Origin: Bacteroidia bacterium
GTDB lineage: Bacteria > Bacteroidota > Bacteroidia > B-17B0 > Aurantibacillaceae
Reading direction: 5' to 3'
DNA length: 64,000 nt
NCBI GenBank assembly: GCA_022841465.1
Contig: JALHRL010000009.1
Coordinates: forward strand, 62,001 to 126,000
Part shown: positions 27,832-36,058 of the stretch, in pieces
Layout: every line of letters starts with the position of its first letter
Numbering within the stretch: the first letter of the stretch is position 1
Position numbers and translations under genes: made by a program
The notes under the pieces: model-generated
What the model was told of the DNA's origin: nothing
Seen by the model: the letters and a program-made list of their open reading frames with translations, nothing else
The model's database searches: none

Positions 27832-29030
27832 TGGATGCAATTACCCAACGCCAATTGTTTTTGGCTCATGTTGCTCAAACAAGCGACATGCCAATGATGG
27901 GTATTGATTTGAATATTGTAAAAGCAGAAGGTGTTAAACTTACAGATATTAATGGGAAAGAATACATTGATTTAATTAGTGGTATTTCTGTAAGCAATGT
28001 CGGGCATTGTCATCCTCATGTGGTTAATGCAATTTACGAACAATCAAAAAAATTTATGCACCTGATGGTGTATGGCGAATTTAATCAATCGCCGCAGGTA
28101 CACTATGCAAAATTACTTACATCGCACTTACCCGAAAGTTTAAATTGCGTTTACTATACCACAGGAGGCAGTGAGGCAATAGAAGGAGCAATGAAGCTTG
28201 CAAAGAGAGCAACAGGACGGAGTAATTTTGTTTCTTTTAAAAACTCTTACCACGGAAGTACACAAGGTGCTTTAAGTTTAATGAGCGACGAGGGTTTTAC
28301 AAATGCCTACAGGCCATTAATACCGGGAGTTAAGCATTTAGAGTATAACAACGTAAACCAGTTAAATGAAATTGATGAAACTACTGCTGCGGTAATTATT
28401 GAACCTTTGCAAGCAGAAGCAGGCGTTATTGTAGCCAATGAAATTTTTTTAAACGCTTTACGCAAACGTTGTAACGAAACGGGAGCACTTTTAATTTTTG
28501 ATGAAATACAAACGGGTTTCGGACGCAGTGGTAAATTGTTTGCCTTTCAAAGATACAACATACTGCCAGATGTAATTTGTATGGCAAAGGGAATGGGTGG
28601 AGGATTGCCAATAGGTGCATTTGTGGCTTCTACAAAATTAATGTCTGTTTTAAGTAATAATCCAATTCTTGGGCATATTAATACTTTTGGTGGTAATGCG
28701 GTTACTGTATCGGCTGCAAAAGCAACATTAGAATTAATTTTAAAAGATGATTTGTGTAATAGGGCAGAACAAATTGAAAAAATATTGAAAGAGCATTTAA
28801 AGCATTCAATTATTAAAGAATTGAGAACGTTTGGTGCTTTGTGTGCCATTGATTTAAAAGATCAAGGATTAAATTTTAAAATTTGCAGAAAACTAATTGA
28901 AAACGGAATTATTACCGATTGGTTTTTATTTTGTCCAACAGCATTGCGCATTGCCCCTCCGTTAATTATTAGTGATAAGGAATTGATTACAGCTTGTGAA
29001 AAAATTGTAAAGGTTTTAAATGAAGTATAG
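27831..29030 (+). CDS. Class-III PLP-dependent aminotransferase
   Basis: This is a 399-residue protein of the acetylornithine/ornithine aminotransferase family. It shows LISGISVSNVGHCHPHVVNAI, YYTTGGSEAIEGAMKLAKRATGR (PLP phosphate loop), LLIFDEIQTGFGRSGKLFAFQ with the Asp that pairs with the pyridine nitrogen, and MAKGMGGGLPIGAFVAS with the Schiff-base Lys (about residue 252). The C-terminus carries TALRIAPPLIISDKEL. ArgD is one possibility, but no arginine genes are adjacent, so the exact substrate is left open. It is the last gene of the CBS-TPMT-aminotransferase cluster. Confidence 0.92.
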   Translation: MDAITQRQLFLAHVAQTSDMPMMGIDLNIVKAEGVKLTDINGKEYIDLISGISVSNVGHCHPHVVNAIYEQSKKFMHLMVYGEFNQSPQVHYAKLLTSHLPESLNCVYYTTGGSEAIEGAMKLAKRATGRSNFVSFKNSYHGSTQGALSLMSDEGFTNAYRPLIPGVKHLEYNNVNQLNEIDETTAAVIIEPLQAEAGVIVANEIFLNALRKRCNETGALLIFDEIQTGFGRSGKLFAFQRYNILPDVICMAKGMGGGLPIGAFVASTKLMSVLSNNPILGHINTFGGNAVTVSAAKATLELILKDDLCNRAEQIEKILKEHLKHSIIKELRTFGALCAIDLKDQGLNFKICRKLIENGIITDWFLFCPTALRIAPPLIISDKELITACEKIVKVLNEV

Positions 29031-29031
29031 T

Positions 29032-31491
29032 TTAAAAACTATTGCTAAATCCAATTAAAAACCCATTTCCCATTTTGTTATCTTCTTTAAACGATATCAC
29101 ATAATCTATTCTAATAAATTTAAAAATGTTTTTTAAGGCAAAGTTTACTTCAAAGTATCTATCCGTTTTATCATTCACTAACATATGAAAACCTACTACC
29201 TCTTGAATAAACAGTTTTTTTACTAGGGGTATTTTATTAATTAAAAAACCATTAAAATGATGTTCGGTATGTAGTTCGCCATACCAGTTTTTGGTGCTTA
29301 AACCGTAATAAGGTAAAATTTTAAAAGAGTTCATGTAATCAGTATTTGCTATAAGGGTTTGATTCCCACTAAAATGTTTATAGTCCATGTAATAAATCTT
29401 ATTCAAACGCACATAATAACCTCCCTTTACATTAAACTGAAATTCACCTAATAATCCTAAGTCAATATTATCATACACGCTTAAAGCTAACAAATCAAAA
29501 TCGGCAGATTGTTTGTTTAATGGTATAGCTCTTCTGTATAATAATTGAATTCGTGGATATTTATTTTCCGCATAAAAGCGTTCACCTGCTACTTTATAAT
29601 AACGTTGTTTAAATCTGAAACCTATGGTTACGTCAAATAAAAAAACGTTATTTCTAACAAATACCGAATCTTCTGTGGTTTTGTGCAGGGGGTCGTTAGA
29701 AGTAAATAATTTTTTCGGATTATCAATCAATAATAAATTGGTTGTGTTAACTAAAGGCTGTCTGTCAATAAATTTTAAATCTAATCGGGTATTAATTCCT
29801 TTTGCCAATTCTGTTCTGTAATAAACCCCGGCTCCAGTTTCTCTGAAAATTTTCATATAGTTTTCATTCATCAGCAAGGTGTACAAACTGTTTACAATTT
29901 GATTAATGGGGTTACGATTGTTATATTGCTCTACAATACTTTTTGCGCTTATACCAAAGCTTCTGAATTTGTTGTGATTAAATAAATAACGCCAATCTAT
30001 TTCACCACCTATTAATTTATTGCTGAAACCATAACGGGCTCTTCCGTTTAGTTGATGCATACGCAAATCCTCGTAGCTTTTAGTGAGGTTAAAATTGTAG
30101 CTTAAATTTAGTCCTTCAACGGTATTGTACTGTATTCCTGCATCGGCTATGCCGGGCATATTAATGCTTAATCTTTTATTTCTTTTTTGGTAAGAATAAC
30201 CGCTCACTAAATCTTGAATTTTAAATTTATTATTCTTTCTATCAACCGAATCTATATACCGCGGATTTTCTTTAATGGTTGCTATACTATCTTTTTTCTT
30301 ATAATCACGTTTTTCTTCATCCGTTAAAGGTATAGGTCTGTTTTGTTCCCAGTAGCTACTATCTTTTTTATTGGCACCTTTTTCAATAACTACAATTTCG
30401 GTTTTAAAAAAATCTTTACTGTAATTTGGGTTTAAGTTATAATTATATAAAACGGTATTAAAATATCCATTTCCATGAAATCCAAAAATATTAAATGAAA
30501 AACCCATATTGCTTGATTGTGGCAGCCAAATGCTATCGCCGGCCACAGGAGTAAACAATTGTTGTATAGTTATAGTATCAACAAAGTTTATTTTGTTTTG
30601 CTTGGTTAAATACAAGTTAATACCCGTTATACGCCAAGTGTTTTCTTGTATGTAAATAATTCCGCTAAATACCGGATCGGTAGGGCGCTTAGGTAAAACT
30701 TCTATTTTATTAATTTCTTTACCGTCTTCAAAAAACGAACCCAATAGTTTGTAATTGTAGTAAAAAAATGCATTTTCGTTAACGGGTGAAATAAACGGAC
30801 GTTTACTTACGTCTTTCATTTCAACTAAATTTTCATAAAAATTATAATTTAAATAACGGTATTGGTTAAAACTAAATGCCCTGCTGGAGCCACTTACTTT
30901 ACTGCTTAGCATCACTTCTTTATATTCCTTTGGGTAATTGAAATAAAATTCGCTCTGACTTTCCGATAAATACACTACACCTATTAACGAGCTGGAATCT
31001 TTAATTTCTTTATCAGCCATTTTTATCAATTTCATCATGTTTTTAGAAATGTGATTTAAACGTTGTAATCCTTTAATATAGGTGTTACACGAGTAATCCT
31101 TCACTTGATTTAAATGGTATTTTCTTTTTTTAATTGCTTTTCGCATAATAATATCTGCAGGGTTTTCGTTGGCGTTTATAACAACTTCTTTTAGTTTAAC
31201 ACCCTCGTTATCCAAAGAAATATTTAAGGTTTTATTTTCAGAAATATTAACGGCAACTTCTTTGCGGGCATAACCTACATATTGAAAAACAATGGTGTAT
31301 TTTCCCGGTTCCAATTTTAAAGTGTAATTCCCTTCTTCATTTGCACTGGTGCCTATACTTGTTCCTTTAATGTAAATATTGGTGAACGGAAGTGCTTCGT
31401 TATTGGGGTCGGTTATTTTCCCGCTCAATAAAACAGATTGTGCAGGGATTATTTGAATTAATAAACTAAATAGAATAAAAAAAAATCTCAC
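29032..31491 (-). CDS. DUF5686 / carboxypeptidase-regulatory-like outer-membrane protein
   Basis: This is an 819-residue protein with a GTG start that follows the DUF4159 stop by 3 bp. A signal peptide (residues 1-20) is followed by a carboxypeptidase-D regulatory-like domain (about 22-108: LSGKITDPNNEALPFTNIYIKGT, NYTLKLEPGKYTIVFQYVGYARKE). The long DUF5686 region comes next (INANENPADIIMRKAIKKRKYHLNQVKDYSCNTYIKG), ending in barrel-like strands and a C-terminal Phe (GFLIGFSNSF). The family is widespread in Bacteroidota outer membranes and of unknown function. It is the last gene of a folP-DUF4159-DUF5686 operon. Confidence 0.85.
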   Translation of the reverse strand: MRFFFILFSLLIQIIPAQSVLLSGKITDPNNEALPFTNIYIKGTSIGTSANEEGNYTLKLEPGKYTIVFQYVGYARKEVAVNISENKTLNISLDNEGVKLKEVVINANENPADIIMRKAIKKRKYHLNQVKDYSCNTYIKGLQRLNHISKNMMKLIKMADKEIKDSSSLIGVVYLSESQSEFYFNYPKEYKEVMLSSKVSGSSRAFSFNQYRYLNYNFYENLVEMKDVSKRPFISPVNENAFFYYNYKLLGSFFEDGKEINKIEVLPKRPTDPVFSGIIYIQENTWRITGINLYLTKQNKINFVDTITIQQLFTPVAGDSIWLPQSSNMGFSFNIFGFHGNGYFNTVLYNYNLNPNYSKDFFKTEIVVIEKGANKKDSSYWEQNRPIPLTDEEKRDYKKKDSIATIKENPRYIDSVDRKNNKFKIQDLVSGYSYQKRNKRLSINMPGIADAGIQYNTVEGLNLSYNFNLTKSYEDLRMHQLNGRARYGFSNKLIGGEIDWRYLFNHNKFRSFGISAKSIVEQYNNRNPINQIVNSLYTLLMNENYMKIFRETGAGVYYRTELAKGINTRLDLKFIDRQPLVNTTNLLLIDNPKKLFTSNDPLHKTTEDSVFVRNNVFLFDVTIGFRFKQRYYKVAGERFYAENKYPRIQLLYRRAIPLNKQSADFDLLALSVYDNIDLGLLGEFQFNVKGGYYVRLNKIYYMDYKHFSGNQTLIANTDYMNSFKILPYYGLSTKNWYGELHTEHHFNGFLINKIPLVKKLFIQEVVGFHMLVNDKTDRYFEVNFALKNIFKFIRIDYVISFKEDNKMGNGFLIGFSNSF

Positions 31492-31494
31492 AGC

Positions 31495-32190
31495 TTATTG
31501 TTTCTTTTCGTATAAGGTAAAGGCGTACGACACAATGTTAGCGCCCATTTTTAAAGCTTTTAATCGGGTTTCTTCGCTATTGTTATGTATTTCCTGGTTT
31601 TCCCAGCCATCACCTAAATCACATTCAACATCGTAAAAGCAAACTAAACGGCCATTGTAAATTAAACCATATCCTTTGGCAATTTTATTGTCGTGCTCAT
31701 GAATTTTTGGTAAACCACTGGCAAAATCAAATTTTTGATGATAAATAGGGTGGTTAAAAGGCAATTCCACAAAATCTAATTCCGGAAAAACTTTTTTCAT
31801 TTGTGGTTTAATAAAAGGATCCATTCCGTAGTTATCGCTAATGTGTAAAAATCCTCCGGCAATTAAATATTTGCGCAAATTTTCTGCTTCTTGTAAATTA
31901 AAAATTACGTTACCGTGGCCGGTCATGTGTACCAATGGATATTTATAAATGTCTGAGCTTCCCACCTCCACTATAGCTTGTTCGGGGTTGATGTTTGTTT
32001 TTAATTCTTTATTACAAAACTTAATTAAATTAGGTAAAGATGTTTCCAGGTTAGCATACCAATCTCCACCTCCATTGTATTTTAGTAAAGCTATTTGATA
32101 GGTAGGAGCACTTTTTTTAAATGAAAATAAAATTAACGCCAGAAAAAGAAGAGGTACAAATAAAAACGATTTTGATTTTAGATTGCGCAT
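31495..32190 (-). CDS. DUF4159 exported protein
   Basis: This is a 231-residue protein with one N-terminal hydrophobic helix (residues 8-26, signal or anchor). The rest is a DUF4159 domain: QIALLKYNGGGDWYANLETSLPNLIKFC, YPLVHMTGHGNVIF, LRKYLIAGGFLHISDNYGMDPF and FDFASGLPKIHEHD. The fold is related to ThuA/glutamine-amidotransferase-like domains, but no catalytic Cys is obvious, and no function is known. It starts 8 bp after folP and is followed 3 bp later by the DUF5686 gene. Confidence 0.85.
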   Translation of the reverse strand: MRNLKSKSFLFVPLLFLALILFSFKKSAPTYQIALLKYNGGGDWYANLETSLPNLIKFCNKELKTNINPEQAIVEVGSSDIYKYPLVHMTGHGNVIFNLQEAENLRKYLIAGGFLHISDNYGMDPFIKPQMKKVFPELDFVELPFNHPIYHQKFDFASGLPKIHEHDNKIAKGYGLIYNGRLVCFYDVECDLGDGWENQEIHNNSEETRLKALKMGANIVSYAFTLYEKKQ

Positions 32191-32198
32191 AACTAAAA

Positions 32199-33026
32199 TT
32201 ACAAATTATTATAATACTGAACAATTTCAATGGCTTGTTTGGCTTCTGTTACATCATGCACCCTTAATATTTTAGCGCCATTTAATAATGCAATGGTGTT
32301 TACTATGGTGGTTCCGTTTAAAGAAGTAACAGGGTTTGTTTTTAAAACAGCATTTATCATGCTTTTTCTTGAAATACCGGCAAGTACCGGAAAACCTAAT
32401 TCACAAAAACTATGTAGGTTTTTAAGTAAGGTGTAATTGTGTTCGGTGGTTTTTCCGAACCCAAAACCGGGATCAATAATTATTTTTTTAAATCCTTTTG
32501 ATTCCAGAAAACTAATTTTGTTTTTAAACTCGGTAATTATCTCTTTTGTTACATTTGTGTAAACGGGATTTTGCTGCATGGTTTTTGGGGTTCCTTGCAT
32601 GTGCATCATCACGTAGGGAATGTTTAAGGCAATTATAGTTTCAAGCATGTTTTTATCTGCATTACCACCCGAAATGTCATTTATAGTATCGGCACCGTTT
32701 ATAACGGCTTTTTTTGCAATTTCAGACCGATACGTATCTACCGATATTACCGTTTTAGGAAATTTTTCTCTTATTTCCTGTAATGGCTTTTCCAGTCTTT
32801 TCCATTCTTCATCCATGCTTATTTCTTCAGAACCTGGCCTGGAGCTTGCCGCGCCCAAATCAATAATATCGGCACCTGATTTAATTTTTTGTTCTACATC
32901 TGCTAAAACGTCAGATAAAGAATCAAACTTACCCCCATCATAAAAACTATCGGGGGTTAGGTTAACAATAGCCATTACTAGGGCTTTTTCAAAATTTATT
33001 TCTTTTCCGTTGGCTTGGTAAATCAT
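32199..33026 (-). CDS. folP: Dihydropteroate synthase
   Basis: This enzyme condenses p-aminobenzoate with dihydropterin pyrophosphate in folate synthesis and is the target of sulfonamides. The 275-residue protein has the expected motifs: VMAIVNLTPDSFYDGGKFDS, ADIIDLGAASSRPGSEEIS, INDISGGNADKNML, YVMMHMQGTPKTMQQNP, IIIDPGFGFGKTTEHNYTLL, and LAGISRKSMI near the end. It heads the folP-DUF4159-DUF5686 operon. The gap to the divergent DUF1599 gene is only 20 bp. Confidence 0.97.
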   Translation of the reverse strand: MIYQANGKEINFEKALVMAIVNLTPDSFYDGGKFDSLSDVLADVEQKIKSGADIIDLGAASSRPGSEEISMDEEWKRLEKPLQEIREKFPKTVISVDTYRSEIAKKAVINGADTINDISGGNADKNMLETIIALNIPYVMMHMQGTPKTMQQNPVYTNVTKEIITEFKNKISFLESKGFKKIIIDPGFGFGKTTEHNYTLLKNLHSFCELGFPVLAGISRKSMINAVLKTNPVTSLNGTTIVNTIALLNGAKILRVHDVTEAKQAIEIVQYYNNL

Positions 33027-33046
33027 TATTCTTAATTTTAGGCTTT

Positions 33047-33583
33047 ATGCAAAATACATCTCAACAATATGATGCGGCCATAAAACAGTGCAAAGATATC
33101 TTTTTAAAGAAAATGAAAGATTACGGTACTGCATGGCGTAATTTAAGGCCTACTTCCTTAACTGATCAAATTTTTATAAAAGCCCAGCGAATTAAAAGTA
33201 TAGAAGAAAAAGGAACACAAAAAGTGCTTGATGATATAAAGGGAGAATACATTGGAATTATTAACTACTGTGTAATTGCTTTGATTCAAATAGAACTGGA
33301 GCACGATACACGTTTGGAACTTCCTTATGAAGAGGTGGAAGGCTTATACAACAAGTATGTTGCCCAAACCAAAAAATTAATGGAGGATAAGAATCATGAT
33401 TACGGGGAAGCATGGCGTGATATGCGTTTAAGCAGCCTTACCGATTTAATTTTAATGAAAATATTTAGAGTAAAGCAAATAGAAGACAACAAAGGCCAAA
33501 CCATAATAAGCGAAGGTATTGATGCCAATTATATGGATATGTTAAATTATAGCGTTTTTTCACTCATAAAATTAAATGGCTAG
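33047..33583 (+). CDS. DUF1599 (nucleotide-modification-associated domain) protein
   Basis: This is a 178-residue protein made of two copies of the DUF1599 unit. Copy 1 is at about 13-85 (KKMKDYGTAWRNLRPTSLTDQIFIKAQRIKSIEE) and copy 2 at about 107-177 (EDKNHDYGEAWRDMRLSSLTDLILMKIFRVKQIEDN). Each copy carries a D-YG-AWR-R-SLTD-I--K--R signature. The domain is also called nucleotide modification associated domain 1, but its biochemical role is unproven. It is divergent from folP across 20 bp. Confidence 0.85.
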   Translation: MQNTSQQYDAAIKQCKDIFLKKMKDYGTAWRNLRPTSLTDQIFIKAQRIKSIEEKGTQKVLDDIKGEYIGIINYCVIALIQIELEHDTRLELPYEEVEGLYNKYVAQTKKLMEDKNHDYGEAWRDMRLSSLTDLILMKIFRVKQIEDNKGQTIISEGIDANYMDMLNYSVFSLIKLNG

Positions 33584-33660
33584 ACTCTAGTCCTTATCTT
33601 ATTGAAGAAATTAGTTTTTTTATTTTGTTTTGCTTAAATTAGTACAACCAAAATTTCAAC

Positions 33661-35934
33661 ATGAAAAAATTAATTATTTCTTCTCTTATTTTTTTGTCGT
33701 TTATCCTAAATGCAAAAAACGAAATTAAAATCATTCATTCAGATGTTAACTCAGTAACCTTAGAATATAATTTCTCTGGTTTGCAAACTGCTGAGCAATT
33801 TATTAACGGAAATAAATTTTATAATCTTTCAGCCGAAGCTTGTGTAGCCATGCTTAACAAAGGGATGCCGCAAATGCTGAGAAATACCGTTTCCTTAGCT
33901 GTTCCTTATCATTCTCAGGCAAGGTTAGAGGTGATTGCTTCGGAATTTACCGAAATGAACGACATTTCTGTTATCCCTTCTAAAGGAAGCTTAACAAGAA
34001 ACATCAATCCAAACAATGTACCGTTTGAATTTGGAAACGCTTATTTTAAAAATGCATTTTACCCTGCTGTAAATGTTGAGGCAACTGCAAATTATTTATT
34101 TCGTGGTCAGCAAGGGATTACTTTAAGTTTTTACCCGGTGCAAACAAATCCGGTAACTAAAAAACTTAAAATTATTACCAAGTTTGTTGTAAAAGTAACG
34201 TATGTAAACTCTAATAATCAACCGCTTTCTTTTGAGATGCCTGAATTTAAATCGGGTGAAGAAAAAGAAATGTTTATGCATCGTTTTTTAAACATTAAGC
34301 ATGCAAGCACTGCTTCTAAAACTAATTACACGCAATTAAATGAATTTGGAGATATGTTGATTATTTATCACCCTGCATTTTATAACCAAATGAAACCTTT
34401 GGCGGATTGGAAAATTCAGAAAGGAATGAACACGGAAATGGTTTCTACTGCTTTAACCGGTACAACCGGAAGCGCTATTCAAAGTTACGTGCAAGGTTAT
34501 TACAATGCTCATCCAAATTTATTATACGTTTTATTGGTTGGCGATCATCAGCAAATAAATGCATTTAACGCCGGGCCCGCAGGTTCTGAAACAAAGTGGA
34601 GTGATAGTTACTACGCATTTGTAAGTGGATTAGATAAATACCCTGACATTATGGTGGGTAGATTTTCATCTGCTGATACAAATGATATTATTACCATGGT
34701 GAATCGCACTTTAGAGTATGAAAAAAATCCTGCAATAGGAAGTTGGTATAATTTGGCTTTAGGAATTGGGTCGGATGAAGGTGCAGGTATTGGTGATGAA
34801 AATGAAGCAGATTGGCAGCATTTAAGAAACATCGGTAACAAACTTACTACGGGTGGTGGTTATTCCTATTTTCATGAGTTTTTTGATGGTTCTCAAGGCG
34901 GAAACGATGCAACAGGTAACCCTTCTCAATCAATGGTTTCAACAGCCGTTAATGATGGCGTTTCAATTTTTATGTACACAGGACACGGTTCTCAAAACGC
35001 ATGTGCAACCAGTAATTATAATATAACATCCATAAATACCTGTACTAATAATGGAAAATATCCTTTCTCCGTTCAGGTAGCATGTAACAACGGTACTTTT
35101 ATAAATGGTACTTGTTTTAGCGAAGCTTTTTTGCGTGCTAAAAATGCAAACGGACCAACAGGCGCCATTGCTTCTGTTGGCTCATCTATTTTAATGGCTT
35201 GGGCAGAGCCAATGGATACGCAAGATGAAATTGGCGATATTATGTCGAATATTTATGCCAACAATAAAAAATACACCATTGGAGGCTTATTTTATAATGG
35301 ACAAATGCATATGTTAGACATGTACCCAACCGCAACAGGAGAAGAAGTAATGGAAACTTGGGTTATGTTTGGCGATCCATCAGCCATGATACGTACTCAA
35401 ACACCAACAAATCTTTCTTCAAGTTATTACCATTGTGTTTTAGATTATGCAACATCTTTTTCAATTACTTCAAGCGCAGGACCAAATGCATTTGCTTGTT
35501 TAACGCAAAACGGACAAATTATTGGTTCAGGCCCTTTAAACAATACTACAACAAGTATTGCACTTACAAACACATTTAGTGTATCGCAAGATGTTATTTT
35601 AACGATAACTGAATTTAATAAAATTCCTGTAATTGATACAATTCCTGTTTGTATTACTACTTCTGTAAAAAAACAATCAAACATCGAGAATTTCTACATT
35701 AAAAATCCGGTGCAAAATAATCAGTTAGAATTATTTTATAAAAATGTAACGCCTGGTGAAATAACTATAAAAATATTTAATCTTCAAGGTAAACTGGTAT
35801 TCAACAGCCCAATATACATTAACACTAATGGCAGTAGTGTTCTTGATATTGAAAATTTAGAACCATCTGTTTACATGGTACAAGTGGTAAATTCTAGTAA
35901 CCACAAAACAAATTTTAAAATTGTAAAAGAATAA
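33661..35934 (+). CDS. C25 family (gingipain-like) cysteine peptidase with T9SS sorting domain
   Basis: This is a 757-residue secreted protease. It has a signal peptide (residues 1-18), then a C25 propeptide-like region (about 20-210). The peptidase C25 domain (about 220-580) has DMLIIYHPAFYNQMKPLADWKIQKGMNT, LLYVLLVGDHQQI, the catalytic His in MYTGHGSQNACAT (about 441) and the catalytic Cys in VQVACNNGTFIN (about 475). A sorting domain ends the protein (FYIKNPVQNNQLELFYKN to PSVYMVQVVNSSNHKTNFKIVKE). Arg or Lys preference cannot be read from the sequence. It is monocistronic, followed by a strong terminator. Confidence 0.92.
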   Translation: MKKLIISSLIFLSFILNAKNEIKIIHSDVNSVTLEYNFSGLQTAEQFINGNKFYNLSAEACVAMLNKGMPQMLRNTVSLAVPYHSQARLEVIASEFTEMNDISVIPSKGSLTRNINPNNVPFEFGNAYFKNAFYPAVNVEATANYLFRGQQGITLSFYPVQTNPVTKKLKIITKFVVKVTYVNSNNQPLSFEMPEFKSGEEKEMFMHRFLNIKHASTASKTNYTQLNEFGDMLIIYHPAFYNQMKPLADWKIQKGMNTEMVSTALTGTTGSAIQSYVQGYYNAHPNLLYVLLVGDHQQINAFNAGPAGSETKWSDSYYAFVSGLDKYPDIMVGRFSSADTNDIITMVNRTLEYEKNPAIGSWYNLALGIGSDEGAGIGDENEADWQHLRNIGNKLTTGGGYSYFHEFFDGSQGGNDATGNPSQSMVSTAVNDGVSIFMYTGHGSQNACATSNYNITSINTCTNNGKYPFSVQVACNNGTFINGTCFSEAFLRAKNANGPTGAIASVGSSILMAWAEPMDTQDEIGDIMSNIYANNKKYTIGGLFYNGQMHMLDMYPTATGEEVMETWVMFGDPSAMIRTQTPTNLSSSYYHCVLDYATSFSITSSAGPNAFACLTQNGQIIGSGPLNNTTTSIALTNTFSVSQDVILTITEFNKIPVIDTIPVCITTSVKKQSNIENFYIKNPVQNNQLELFYKNVTPGEITIKIFNLQGKLVFNSPIYINTNGSSVLDIENLEPSVYMVQVVNSSNHKTNFKIVKE

Positions 35935-35956
35935 ATGTTTTTTTAATACAAAATTT

Positions 35957-35980
35957 AAGGGGCTTTAGGCCCCTTTTTTT
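35957..35980 (+). terminator. Rho-independent terminator of the C25 peptidase gene
   Basis: aaggggc-tttag-gcccctt is a 7-bp stem followed by seven T residues, 23 bp after the stop codon. Confidence 0.9.
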
Positions 35981-36010
35981 ATGTGTTTTGTAAATCAAGC
36001 AACGGTTTGA

Positions 36011-36041
36011 TTTGGGGGATTTTAAAAAAATATTACATTTA
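36011..36041 (+). promoter_or_regulatory. Promoter of the TonB receptor gene
   Basis: TTTG (36011-36014), 19 nt, then TACATTTA (36034-36041) matches TTTG-N19-TAnnTTTG with one mismatch. It leaves about an 11-nt leader before the ATG at 36059. Confidence 0.5.
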
Positions 36042-36058
36042 TACTCTTAAACTTAACC

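Noticed and set aside
24642-29030. A complete histidine-degradation operon around hutI
   Set aside because: The neighbours are a CBS membrane protein, a TPMT-like methyltransferase and a class-III aminotransferase; hutH, hutU and hutG are absent here.
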